Assembly: GCF_022009635.1 (NCBI RefSeq)
Contig: NZ_CP091716.1
Coordinates: 3,859,001-3,923,000, forward strand
DNA length: 64,000 nt
Origin: Variovorax paradoxus
GTDB lineage: Bacteria > Pseudomonadota > Gammaproteobacteria > Burkholderiales > Burkholderiaceae_C
Reading direction: 5' to 3'
Below the pieces are notes generated by a model, which ran no database searches, was not told where the DNA came from, and saw nothing but the letters and a program-made list of their open reading frames with translations. Below, piece after piece: positions 8,814 through 17,079 of this stretch. The translations under genes were made by a program, and so were the position numbers. Positions within the stretch are counted from its first letter, which is position 1, and every line of letters starts with the position of its first letter.

Positions 8814-9041
8814 ATGCGCGGACTTGGATTGATCGGCTTGTTGCTGGCGCTGTTGATCGTCGGACTCGTTGCGAAGAAACAGATGACCAGCACGGTCGTT
8901 CCCTCTGTGCCTGGCGTTGCCGCAGCCCCGCCAGGCGAGCCTGCGGGCAATGTGCGCGAGCAGTCGCAGCGCGTGCAGCAGCAGGTCAAGGACGCCCTGG
9001 AAGCGGCGAGCAAGCCGCGCGAAATGCCGGATGACAACTGA
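8814..9041 (+). CDS. Small single-pass membrane protein, unknown function
   Basis: A 75-residue protein: a hydrophobic helix at residues 4-20 (GLGLIGLLLALLIVGLV), a Pro/Ala linker, then a Gln-rich helical tail. I do not recognise a family. Its position one base after the PaiB-like gene and its 11-base overlap with the tadA start support it as a real gene in an operon. Confidence 0.6.
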   Translation: MRGLGLIGLLLALLIVGLVAKKQMTSTVVPSVPGVAAAPPGEPAGNVREQSQRVQQQVKDALEAASKPREMPDDN

Positions 9042-10152
9042 ATCGACCTCGCTTTCAACAACGGACGATGCGCGCTGGATGGCGCTTGCGCTGGCCGAGG
9101 CTCGCCTGGCAGCCGAGGCGGGCGAGGTACCCGTCGGCGCGGTGCTGGTGCGCAACGGCCAAGTCATCGCGACTGGCCGCAACACCCCGGTGGCGCATCA
9201 CGACCCGAGCGCGCATGCGGAGATCAACGCGCTGCGCGCCGGTGCCGCGGCGCTCGGCAACTACCGGCTCGATGGCTGCGAGCTGTTCGTCACGCTCGAA
9301 CCTTGCGCGATGTGCGCGGGCGCGATGCTGCATTCGCGGCTGGCGCGCGTGGTGTTCGGTGCGACCGACCCCAAGACCGGCGCGGCCGGCTCGGTGCTCG
9401 ACCTGTTCGCGGAGCCGCGCCTCAACCATCGCACGCAGGTGAGCGGCGGGGTGCTTGCCGATGAGTGCGCAGCCGTGCTCCAGGCTTTCTTCCAGCAGCG
9501 CCGCAGCGCGGCGCGCGAGCAGGCGGAGCCCTTGCGCGACGACGCGTTGCGCACGCCGGCGGATCGCTTCGCCGCGCTGCCGGACTACGCCTTCGCGCCG
9601 CATTACGTTCAAGACCTGCCTGCCCAGCGGGGCTGGCGCGTGCACTGGGTCGACGAAAGCGGGGAGGGCAGCGAAGGCGACATCGCCTCTTGCCTGTGCT
9701 TGCACGGCCCCGGCGAATGGGGCTATTTCTTCCGGCACCTCGTCGGCCAGCCCGGGCTGCGAACGCTGGTGCCCGACCTCATCGGCTTCGGCAAGAGCGA
9801 CAAGCCCAAGCGCGAGGCAGCGCATCTACTCGGATGGCACCGTGACGTGCTGCTCGAATGGCTGGCACGCGTACAGCCCGCTTCGACGGTGGTGCTGGCG
9901 CACAGCGCGGCGGCGAGCGAACTGGCGTCGCTGCTGCATGCCGCGGCGCCCGGGCGCTTTGCCGCGCTGCTCGTGGCGCCCGAGGGCCATGAGCGCATCA
10001 AGGACGCATGGCGCGCACCTTTTCCCGACCGTGGCTACGAGGCTGCTCTGCGCGCGCTCGGCCCGGTCGCATCTTCCTCAGGGCCGACCGCCGCGCAGGC
10101 CCGAACGTTCGTGCAGCAGGTGCGAAACGCAATGGGATACTCGAACTCGTGA
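9031..10152 (+). CDS. tadA: tRNA adenosine(34) deaminase TadA fused to an alpha/beta-hydrolase-like domain
   Basis: Residues about 12-165 are TadA, which makes inosine at the wobble position of tRNA-Arg(ACG). The zinc site is His62-Ala-Glu64 with PCAMC (Cys92, Cys95); Glu64 is the catalytic proton shuttle. A further 200 residues resemble an alpha/beta hydrolase: LCLHGPGEWGYFFRHLV (oxyanion loop), DLIGFGKSDKPK, and AHSAAASE where the nucleophile elbow would be. The elbow is not the usual G-x-S-x-G, and the C-terminal catalytic His region looks missing, so this half may be non-catalytic. Similar fusions are, as I recall, annotated in Comamonadaceae. ATG 9031 is preferred over upstream in-frame starts because it begins the TadA domain. 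Confidence 0.9.
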   Translation: MTTESTSLSTTDDARWMALALAEARLAAEAGEVPVGAVLVRNGQVIATGRNTPVAHHDPSAHAEINALRAGAAALGNYRLDGCELFVTLEPCAMCAGAMLHSRLARVVFGATDPKTGAAGSVLDLFAEPRLNHRTQVSGGVLADECAAVLQAFFQQRRSAAREQAEPLRDDALRTPADRFAALPDYAFAPHYVQDLPAQRGWRVHWVDESGEGSEGDIASCLCLHGPGEWGYFFRHLVGQPGLRTLVPDLIGFGKSDKPKREAAHLLGWHRDVLLEWLARVQPASTVVLAHSAAASELASLLHAAAPGRFAALLVAPEGHERIKDAWRAPFPDRGYEAALRALGPVASSSGPTAAQARTFVQQVRNAMGYSNS

Positions 10153-11123
10153 CCAAACACATCTACATCTACTCCCCCTCCAGTGCCATCCGCGACAAGG
10201 CCGCGTTCCGGCGCGGCGTGAAGCGGCTCAAGGCACTGGGCCATGAAGTCGAAATCGACGAGGCGGCACTGTCCGTGCACCAGCGTTTCGCGGGCGACGA
10301 CGTCACGCGGCTGGCCGCGATCTCGCGTGCGGCGGCCAGCGGCGCCGACGTGGCGCTCATCGCGCGCGGCGGCTACGGCCTCACCCGCATCCTCGATTCG
10401 CTGCCGTACAAGGCACTGGCCAAGGCCATCGAGAAGGGCACCGAGTTCGTGGGATGCAGCGACTTCACCGCGCTGCAGAACGCGCTGTTCGCCAAGACGG
10501 GCGCCACCACCTGGGCTGGCCCGGCGGTCGGCGAAGATTTCGGCGCCGAGGGCGGCCCCGACGACATCATGGAAGCCTGCTTCGACGACCTCGTGAGCGG
10601 GCAGGGCGAAGGCACCGGCTGGCGCATGCCGGCGCGCGACACGGAACTGAAGTTCAAGCCCGTGCAGGACGCCGTGCTGTGGGGCGGCAACCTGTGCGTG
10701 CTGACCAGCCTGCTCGGCACGCCGTACTTCCCGGTGGTGGAGAAGGGCGTGCTGTTTATCGAGGACACCAACGAGCATCCGTACCGCGTCGAACGCATGC
10801 TCGACCAGCTGAAGCTGGCCGGTGTGCTGGCGCGGCAGCGCGCGATCGTGTTCGGCCAGTTCACGGGCGTCCGCAAGGTGGCGGGCTACGACCGCGGTTT
10901 CGGCATGAACACGGTGATCGACCGGCTGCGTGCGTCGCTCAAGGTGCCGGTGCTGGCAGGGCTGCCGTTCGGGCACGTACAGACCAAGGTGCTATTGCCC
11001 GTGGGAGCCAAGGTCGCGATGGCAGCGGAAGGGCGCGATGTGTTCCTCGTCTGGGGCCATCGCCACGGAGCCGGGCATGACGACCACCACGACCACGATC
11101 ACCACCATCATCACGCCCACTGA
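10149..11123 (+). CDS. ldcA: LD-carboxypeptidase (muramoyltetrapeptide carboxypeptidase, S66) with His-rich tail
   Basis: A 324-residue peptidase that removes the terminal D-Ala from murein tetrapeptides during peptidoglycan recycling in the cytoplasm. The nucleophile Ser104 lies in VGCSDFTAL; the Glu (FIEDTNEHPYRVERM) and His (LPFGHVQTK) of the triad are present. The start is the GTG at 10149, overlapping the tadA stop (GTGA). The last 21 residues are unusually rich in His and Asp (ending DHHDHDHHHHHAH), a likely metal-binding or low-complexity extension not needed for the fold. Confidence 0.92.
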   Translation: MTKHIYIYSPSSAIRDKAAFRRGVKRLKALGHEVEIDEAALSVHQRFAGDDVTRLAAISRAAASGADVALIARGGYGLTRILDSLPYKALAKAIEKGTEFVGCSDFTALQNALFAKTGATTWAGPAVGEDFGAEGGPDDIMEACFDDLVSGQGEGTGWRMPARDTELKFKPVQDAVLWGGNLCVLTSLLGTPYFPVVEKGVLFIEDTNEHPYRVERMLDQLKLAGVLARQRAIVFGQFTGVRKVAGYDRGFGMNTVIDRLRASLKVPVLAGLPFGHVQTKVLLPVGAKVAMAAEGRDVFLVWGHRHGAGHDDHHDHDHHHHHAH

Positions 11124-11150
11124 GGCGGGCGAGGAAGCCTTCGCGCGGCT

Positions 11151-11486
11151 TCAGCCGTTGTCGGTGAAGCGCTGATGTGCGCGCGGGCCCATCGAGCCGG
11201 GCAGGCCGCCCTTGAACATGCTGTTGATGGCTTTCATCTGGCGGCGTGCGGCGGTTTCGCCGTCGATGGCGCTCAACGCAATCATCACGTCCTGGCGCAG
11301 ATACCAGAGTGCCTCGACGTCGACCGCGAAGCGGACGCGCTGGCTAACACGCTGGATGGAGTGACCGCCGTGGCCCTGAAGAATCGACAACATCGCGGTG
11401 CGGATACGGCCCAATTGGTTCTCCGCCACCTGGCGGGACCCGAAACCGGGTACGTTCAGCAGACGAAGAATGCGGCGGAAAAGCAT
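11151..11486 (-). CDS. Conserved-looking hypothetical protein
   Basis: A 111-residue protein beginning MLFRRILRLLNVPGFGSRQVAENQLG with an amphipathic, helical composition. The codon usage fits the window and it lies antisense to nothing else convincing, converging with ldcA 27 bases away. I do not recognise a domain; a signal peptide is not evident. The reverse frame is less protein-like. Confidence 0.55.
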   Translation of the reverse strand: MLFRRILRLLNVPGFGSRQVAENQLGRIRTAMLSILQGHGGHSIQRVSQRVRFAVDVEALWYLRQDVMIALSAIDGETAARRQMKAINSMFKGGLPGSMGPRAHQRFTDNG

Positions 11487-11821
11487 GGGACGAAAAGCGT
11501 ATTGCCGGGAGCCAGAACGGTCGCTACCTTAAGCCTCAGTTCACGGTTGCACAAGATCCGGAACAATGTTTCTTGTCTGCAAACAACACGCTTTACCTAC
11601 GACTTCAAGCTGTCATTAAATTTTGTTTTCTTAAGTAGTACATCTGGTTGTGATAAATCTGCGAATCCGTCTTTCTGTTACTCGCGTATACAACTCCGTC
11701 AACAGAGAAGTTGTGCAGATCGTTCCTTTGTCCAGGCGCATGTCAAGGAAACTGCTTGCAGAGGAGCATGAGGAGCGCTGACCATCATTAACCAGAGATC
11801 GCAAGCGAGAACCACAACAAT
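11487..11821. other. 335-base intergenic region, AT-richer than its surroundings
   Basis: No gene is supported. It separates two divergent genes and becomes clearly AT-richer over about 11560-11720. An inverted repeat ACAACT (11690-11695) / AGTTGT (11709-11714) lies 110 bases before the cyclase gene, overlapping TATACA at 11687-11692. It probably carries promoters for both flanking genes; no -35 element stands out. Confidence 0.5.
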
Positions 11822-12772
11822 ATGGGTGTCAATTCCACAGTCGTATTCGCGGACTTGACGGGGAGTACCAGGGTCTTCGAGGCCATGGGCAATGCAAGAG
11901 CCACCGAAACCGTGACGCGACTTACTCAATGGATCGGCGGTGTCTGCCAGGCACACGGCGGCCGGGTCGTGAAGTCGCTGGGCGACGGCGTGTTCGCCAT
12001 CTTCTCCAGCGGCGCGGCTGCCACGCACGCGGTCATCGAACTGCAGCGCTATCACCAGAAGCGCCTGCTGGTCTGGCCCGCGCCGCTGCGCATGGCGCTG
12101 CAGATCGGCGTGGCCAGCGGCGACGTGGTCGAGGTCGAGGGCGATTGCTACGGCGATGCCGTCAACCTGGCGTCGCGGCTCAGCGACCTGGCGGGTCCCG
12201 GCCAGATCTGGGTGACCGACGCCGTGATCTCGCAGCTCGGCGAAGGCGGAGTGCAGCACCGCGATCTCGGGCTCATCAACATCCGCGGGCGCAGCGAGAT
12301 GTCGGTGGTGCACCGCATCGACTGGCAAGAGGAAGTGACTTCGTTCCTGACCGTGCCCGCCGCGCTCGCGCCGATGCGCATGCCCGATTCGTCTTTCGGC
12401 CAGATCGAGCTGGCCTGGCTCGACGTGCGCTCCATGTTCAGCCTCGAGCAGCTGCCGATCCATCTCGGCCGGGTCGACGACGCGCAGTTCGTGGTGAACG
12501 ATCCGCGCGTATCGCGGCTGCATGCGCGCATCGAGGTGCGGCAGGGCAGTTGCGTGCTGATCGACGTCAGCACCTACGGCACCTGGGTTCGCTTTCACGG
12601 CAACGGCGGCCCCAGCACCGAGATCGCGCTGCGGCGCGAGGAATGCGTGCTGCACGGCAGCGGGGAAATCGGCCTGGGCGCGCCGCTGAGCGATTTCAGC
12701 GCCCCGACCATTTCCTTCAACACGACCGGTGGCGACGTGATGTTGTCGCGCCGGGAAATCGCGCGTCGGTGA
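11822..12772 (+). CDS. Class III adenylate/guanylate cyclase domain fused to an FHA domain
   Basis: A 316-residue protein. Residues about 4-165 form a class III nucleotidyl cyclase: metal-binding Asp11 (VFADLTGST) and Asp55 (KSLGDGVFAIF), and the DAVNLASRLS transition-state motif. Residues about 220-300 form an FHA domain that reads phospho-threonine: LGRVDDAQFVVNDPRVSRLHARIEVR then DVSTYGTWVRF. The combination links cyclic-nucleotide synthesis to Ser/Thr phosphorylation. It is soluble, with no membrane segment. No kinase or phosphatase lies alongside. ATG 11822 has no strong ribosome site. Confidence 0.88.
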   Translation: MGVNSTVVFADLTGSTRVFEAMGNARATETVTRLTQWIGGVCQAHGGRVVKSLGDGVFAIFSSGAAATHAVIELQRYHQKRLLVWPAPLRMALQIGVASGDVVEVEGDCYGDAVNLASRLSDLAGPGQIWVTDAVISQLGEGGVQHRDLGLINIRGRSEMSVVHRIDWQEEVTSFLTVPAALAPMRMPDSSFGQIELAWLDVRSMFSLEQLPIHLGRVDDAQFVVNDPRVSRLHARIEVRQGSCVLIDVSTYGTWVRFHGNGGPSTEIALRREECVLHGSGEIGLGAPLSDFSAPTISFNTTGGDVMLSRREIARR

Positions 12773-12791
12773 CGTTTGGCAACCATCTGCC

Positions 12792-12813
12792 CGCGCGGTG
12801 GGTACACCGCGCG
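12792..12813. other. GC-rich perfect hairpin downstream of the cyclase-FHA gene
   Basis: CGCGCGGTG (12792-12800), loop GGTA, CACCGCGCG (12805-12813): a 9-base-pair stem 19 bases after the stop. No T-run follows. It could protect the 3' end or act as a weak terminator. Confidence 0.4.
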
Positions 12814-12882
12814 CGTGCAAGATGCGTTGCGTATGGACCCGGGCGCTGTCCGCCCCCGGTCCCTCCTGGCTCTGGAGCCGCC

Positions 12883-13239
12883 ATGAACATCAAAAATCAC
12901 TCTTCCGTTTTCAAATGGGCCGCCGTCGGCGCCATCGCAGCCACCGCCCTGCTCACCATGGGTTCCGCCAGCGCACGCACCAGCTGGTCGGTGCAGATCG
13001 GAACGCCGGGCTATGTCGAAACTTACCCGGCGGCGCCTGCCTACTACCCGCCGGCGCCGGTCTATTCGTATCCGGCCCCCATCTACTACGCCCCTCCGCC
13101 GCCGGTCTATTACCGGCCGCCGCCGCCCGTGTACTACCGTCCGGCACCGGTCTATGTGCCGCCGCCGGGCCGCGTCTACTACGGCCCCGGCTATCCGTAC
13201 CGTCCGCCGAACGGCGACTACTACGAAGACCGCGACTGA
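12883..13239 (+). CDS. Exported Pro/Tyr-rich repeat protein
   Basis: A 118-residue protein with a signal peptide (about residues 1-32, ending SASART) and a mature part made almost entirely of Pro, Tyr, Ala and Val in loose repeats (PVYYRP, PPPPVYY, PAPVY). Such proteins are usually envelope-associated and disordered; I know no assigned function. A canonical terminator follows the stop, so it is probably transcribed alone. Confidence 0.8.
   Translation: MNIKNHSSVFKWAAVGAIAATALLTMGSASARTSWSVQIGTPGYVETYPAAPAYYPPAPVYSYPAPIYYAPPPPVYYRPPPPVYYRPAPVYVPPPGRVYYGPGYPYRPPNGDYYEDRD
13030..13200 (+). repeat. Degenerate tandem repeats coding for PxPVYYxP units
   Basis: The coding DNA repeats a CCGCCGCC-GTCTAT/TAC pattern, giving several diverged copies of a 7-9 residue Pro/Tyr unit. 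Copies differ at synonymous positions, so the repetition is kept at protein level. Confidence 0.6.
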
Positions 13240-13255
13240 AGCCTTCCTGAACCCG

Positions 13256-13282
13256 TGGCATGCCTTCTGGCATGCCATTTTT
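13256..13282 (+). terminator. Rho-independent terminator
   Basis: TGGCATGCC (13256-13264), loop TTCT, GGCATGCCA (13269-13277), then TTTTT (13278-13282). A 9-base-pair stem, 4-base loop and T-run make this the clearest intrinsic terminator in the window, 16 bases after the Pro/Tyr-rich gene. Confidence 0.88.
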
Positions 13283-13432
13283 GTTTCTGGGAGTGACGAA
13301 AAAGTCACAATAAGTCACACTTATTGAGCCGGCCCGCGCATTCCCGCGTGGCCCCACATCTGATTTCCACAAGGCATGCCGCTTGCCTTGAGCGCTCCAA
13401 CGGCACACGAAATGCCGAAGGAGCGAGGAACC

Positions 13433-15250
13433 ATGGTGGAACAGATCGAGGCGACTCTCATCGAGGCGCCAGCGCCCGAGGAGGCGGCAGCAGCAACAAC
13501 CGAAGAGCGGGCCGCCGACGCGGGCCCTCCCCTGAAAACGCTGGCCGCGTTTTCCATCTCTGCGGCACTGGCCGCATGCGGCGGTGGAGGGGGAGGCGGC
13601 GGAGGCGGCCTTCCGTTCGCGGGTTTCGGCGGCGCGGCGCCCGGCGCGGCCCCCGATGTCGCCGCCGACACCGGCCCCTACCACTATCCCCAGGCCAAGA
13701 CCGACGACGAAGCCGCGCGCTTCCTGCTGCAGGCGCAGTTCTCGGCCTCCGACGCAGAAATCGCCGACGTGCGCGCCAAGGGTTACCTGCCCTGGCTCAG
13801 CGAACGCTTCAGCGCGGCGCGCGCGCCCACGGCCTGGGACTGGACCAACGGCAAGGCCTACAACACCGTCGACATCGACGCGGTGATCTGGCGCGATCTC
13901 ATGGTCTCGCCGGACCCGGTGCGCAAGCGCATGGCGTTGGCGCTCAGCGAAATCTTCGTGGTCTCGGCCACCGAGATCGGCTCCAGCTGGCCCACCCACA
14001 TGATGGCCCAGTACTGGGACATGCTGGTGGCCGGCGTCACCGGCAACTTCCGCCAGCTGCTGGAAGACGTGACGCTCAACCCGGCGATGGGCTTCTACCT
14101 GAACACGCGCGACAACCGCAAGGAAGACGCCTCCGGCCGCCAGCCCGACGAGAACTACGCGCGCGAAGTCATGCAGCTCATGACCATCGGCCTGTACCAG
14201 CTCAACCCCGACGGCACGCTCAAGACCGGCGCCGACGGCCAGCCGGTAGAGACCTACGTGCAGGACGACGTGTCGAACCTCGCGCGCGTCTTCACCGGCT
14301 ACGACCTCGACATCAAGGCGGCGGAGCGCAACAGCTTTACCCCGCCCGGCGCTGGCTACACCATCGAGACCAACGCCTGGACCACGCGTCCGATGGCGTT
14401 CACGGCCGCGAAGCACTCGATGCTGGAGGCGCGCTTCCTGGGCACCACGGTGCCCGCCAACACCGCCGGACCGGCGGCGCTGAAGATCGCGCTCGACGCG
14501 CTCTTCAACCACCCGAACGTCGCTCCCTTCATCGGCAGGCAACTGATCCAGCGGCTGGTGACGAGCAACCCCAGCCCGGCCTACGTCAAGCGCGTGGCCG
14601 ACACCTTCGCGAACAACGGCGCGGGCGTGCGAGGCGACATGAGGAGCGTGTTCGCCGCCGTGCTGCTGGACGACGAGGCGCGCGCGCCCACGGGCCTGAG
14701 CGACCCCAACTTCGGCCGCCTGCGCGAACCGATGCTGCGGCTCGTGCAATGGGGCCGCACCTTCGGCATCAGTTCCACGAAGGACACCTGGAAGATCGGC
14801 TCCACCTCAGACCCGGGCTCGGCCCTGGGCCAGAGCCCGTTGCGTTCGCCCTCGGTGTTCAACTTCTTCCGGCCGGGCTACGTGCCTCCGGCCACGGCCA
14901 TCGCGAGCAACAAGATGGTCGCGCCCGAGTTCCAGCTGGTCAACGAGACCAGCGTTGGCGGCTACCTCAACTTCATGCAGACCGTGCTGCCCAACGGCTT
15001 CGACACCAAGGACGTGACGGCCAGCTACGCGGCCGAAAAGACGCTGACCGCCAACCCCGCCGCACTGGTCGGTCGGCTGAACCTGCTGCTCGCCGGCAAC
15101 CAGCTGTCGGCCGCCACGGTCGCGCTCATCACCGATGCGCTGTCGAAGGCGCCGCTCGTGAACCCCGGCACCGACGCCGCGCGGCTCAACCTCATCTGCG
15201 CCGGCATCCTGCTCGTGATGGGCGCGCCCGAATACCTGGTCCAGAAATAA
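13433..15250 (+). CDS. DUF1800 family protein, probably exported lipoprotein
   Basis: A 605-residue DUF1800 protein: ARFLLQAQFSASDAEIADVRAKGYLPWL, then LMTIGLYQLNPDGT and the C-terminal SPSVFNFFRPGY and PEYLVQ typical of the family. Function is unknown; DUF1800 genes almost always sit next to DUF1501 genes, as here. ATG 13433 has GAGGAA 6 bases upstream. The hydrophobic segment (about residues 35-48) ends in LAAC, lipobox-like, followed by a long Gly run, but it is preceded by about 30 acidic residues, which is unusual for a signal peptide. Confidence 0.9.
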   Translation: MVEQIEATLIEAPAPEEAAAATTEERAADAGPPLKTLAAFSISAALAACGGGGGGGGGGLPFAGFGGAAPGAAPDVAADTGPYHYPQAKTDDEAARFLLQAQFSASDAEIADVRAKGYLPWLSERFSAARAPTAWDWTNGKAYNTVDIDAVIWRDLMVSPDPVRKRMALALSEIFVVSATEIGSSWPTHMMAQYWDMLVAGVTGNFRQLLEDVTLNPAMGFYLNTRDNRKEDASGRQPDENYAREVMQLMTIGLYQLNPDGTLKTGADGQPVETYVQDDVSNLARVFTGYDLDIKAAERNSFTPPGAGYTIETNAWTTRPMAFTAAKHSMLEARFLGTTVPANTAGPAALKIALDALFNHPNVAPFIGRQLIQRLVTSNPSPAYVKRVADTFANNGAGVRGDMRSVFAAVLLDDEARAPTGLSDPNFGRLREPMLRLVQWGRTFGISSTKDTWKIGSTSDPGSALGQSPLRSPSVFNFFRPGYVPPATAIASNKMVAPEFQLVNETSVGGYLNFMQTVLPNGFDTKDVTASYAAEKTLTANPAALVGRLNLLLAGNQLSAATVALITDALSKAPLVNPGTDAARLNLICAGILLVMGAPEYLVQK

Positions 15251-15272
15251 AGCACACGGGAGCGATCCGAAT

Positions 15273-16730
15273 ATGTACCTGATCAATCCAGCCGCGCACA
15301 CGCGCCGCGCCTTCCTGCGCCGCGCGGGGCACCTCGCGATGGCCGGCACCGCGATGCCGTTCGCCCTCAACCTCGCCGCGATGGGCGAGGCCGCCGCCCA
15401 GGGCGCGCCGAGCGACGACTACAAGGCGCTGGTCTGCGTCTTCCTCTACGGCGGCAACGACTACGCCAACACACTGGTCGCCTACGACGACGCCAGCTAC
15501 GGCAAGTACAGCACCATCCGCGGTGCCATCGCGCTACCGTCCCAGGCACTGGCGGACACCGAACTCCAGCCGACGATCGCGCTGCCGGGCGGGCGCAAGT
15601 ACGCGCTCAACCCGAACATGAAAGGCCTGCGCACGCTGTTTGACAAGGGCCAGATGGCGGTGCAGCTCAACGTCGGCCCGCTGATCAAGCCGCTCACGCG
15701 CGCGCAGTTCAACGGTTCCAACCGCAAGGACTTTCCCATCCCGCCCAAGCTGTTCTCGCACAACGACCAGCAGTCGGTGTGGCAGTCGTCCTCGCCCGAA
15801 GGTTCGACCATCGGATGGGGCGGCAACATCGGCGACCTGGCGCTCTCGCAGAACGCGACGGGATCGCTGTTCACCTGCATCTCCGTGTCGGGCAACACCG
15901 TGTTCCTGTCGGGCGACGAGGCGCTGCAATACCAGGTCAGCACCGGCGGTGCGGTACGCATCAACAGCGTGAGCACCGCCAGCGGCAACGTCTACGGGTC
16001 TTCGGCGGTCAAGGCGGCCATGCAGCAGATCGCGCAGCAGGCGCGCGGCCATACGCTGGAGAACGAATACAACAAGGTCACGAAGCGCGCCACGGAAGCC
16101 GAGGGCCGGATCACCGGCGCCATCCTGGCGGACGACCTGACCGGCTTTCCTTCCGGCAGCACCAACTACCTGGCCGCCCAGCTCAAGATGGTCGCGCGCC
16201 TGATCCGCGGGCGCACGGCGCTGGGCGTGAAGCGCCAGGTGTTCTTCGTGTCGATGGGCGGCTTCGACCTGCACGACGACATCGACACCAAGCAAGGCCC
16301 GCTGATGGCGCGGCTGTCGGAAGCCATGTCCGCATTCCAGGACTACATCAACACCAACGACCTGGGCAGCAAAGTGACGGCATTCACCGCCTCGGACTTC
16401 GGCCGCACGCTGTCGAGCAACGGCAACGGGTCCGACCACGGATGGGGCAGCCACCACTTCGTCGTGGGCGGCGCGGTGAAAGGCCAGGCCCTGTACGGCA
16501 CGCCGCCCCCGATCAGCGTCGGCAACACCTCCGCCGACGAAGACCAGTGGCACGTCGGCCAGGGCCGCTTGCTGCCGACCACCTCGGTCGACCAGTACGC
16601 CGCCACCCTGGCACGTTGGTTCGGCGTGCCGGATGCCGAGCTGAACGGCATCCTGCCCAATCTCAAGAACTTCGGCCTGACTGCGCCGAGCGGCATCGCC
16701 TATCCGCGCGACATCGGGTTCATGGGATGA
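15273..16730 (+). CDS. DUF1501 family protein with twin-arginine signal
   Basis: A 485-residue DUF1501 (sulfatase/alkaline-phosphatase-like fold) protein. The N-terminus TRRAFLRRAGHLAMAG is a Tat signal, with a probable cleavage after AAAQG. Core features include VFLYGGNDYANTLV, FSHNDQQSVWQSS, VSMGGFDLHDD and TASDFGRTLSSNGNGSDHGWGSHH, the His/Asp-rich region expected to bind metal. It follows the DUF1800 gene by 22 bases, and together they form the usual DUF1800-DUF1501 pair. The substrate is unknown. Confidence 0.9.
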   Translation: MYLINPAAHTRRAFLRRAGHLAMAGTAMPFALNLAAMGEAAAQGAPSDDYKALVCVFLYGGNDYANTLVAYDDASYGKYSTIRGAIALPSQALADTELQPTIALPGGRKYALNPNMKGLRTLFDKGQMAVQLNVGPLIKPLTRAQFNGSNRKDFPIPPKLFSHNDQQSVWQSSSPEGSTIGWGGNIGDLALSQNATGSLFTCISVSGNTVFLSGDEALQYQVSTGGAVRINSVSTASGNVYGSSAVKAAMQQIAQQARGHTLENEYNKVTKRATEAEGRITGAILADDLTGFPSGSTNYLAAQLKMVARLIRGRTALGVKRQVFFVSMGGFDLHDDIDTKQGPLMARLSEAMSAFQDYINTNDLGSKVTAFTASDFGRTLSSNGNGSDHGWGSHHFVVGGAVKGQALYGTPPPISVGNTSADEDQWHVGQGRLLPTTSVDQYAATLARWFGVPDAELNGILPNLKNFGLTAPSGIAYPRDIGFMG

Positions 16731-17074
16731 CAGGACTGATCGGAATGGAGGGCGGGGCCAGCATCAGCTTCGCACCGGAACGCCCCAGCCTGCCGCGCGT
16801 GCGCAGCGGCGATACGGCGCCGATGCCGGTGCATCCCTTCACCAGCGTCGAAGCCGCCATTGCCGCGGTGGACGCGCTCGACGGCGAGCTCGAGAAGTTC
16901 GAACTCGCCGTGGCCGACAGCCTGCAGGACTACCTGGGCGTGCAGATGGCGCAGATCACCGACAGCGCGCTGGCCCGCGGCTGGGAGCCGGTCAGCTTCA
17001 CGCAGAAGGACGGCTTTCGCCTCTATCGCTACGAGGCCATGCGCACCTACACCCGGCGCGGCAAGCGGCGCTGA
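16727..17074 (+). CDS. Hypothetical protein coupled to the DUF1501 gene
   Basis: A 115-residue protein starting at the ATGA overlap with the DUF1501 stop (ATG 16745 is an alternative). It looks alpha-helical in the middle (VEAAIAAVDALDGELEKFELAVADSLQDYLG) with a basic C-terminal end (TRRGKRR). No signal peptide and no family I recognise. It converges with the fructuronate reductase gene 5 bases away. Confidence 0.6.
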   Translation: MTGLIGMEGGASISFAPERPSLPRVRSGDTAPMPVHPFTSVEAAIAAVDALDGELEKFELAVADSLQDYLGVQMAQITDSALARGWEPVSFTQKDGFRLYRYEAMRTYTRRGKRR

Positions 17075-17079
17075 AGCGC

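Noticed and set aside
11175..11771. 198-residue plus-strand frame before the cyclase gene
   Set aside because: It is antisense to the 111-residue gene, and its second half reads through the AT-rich promoter region without protein-like features.
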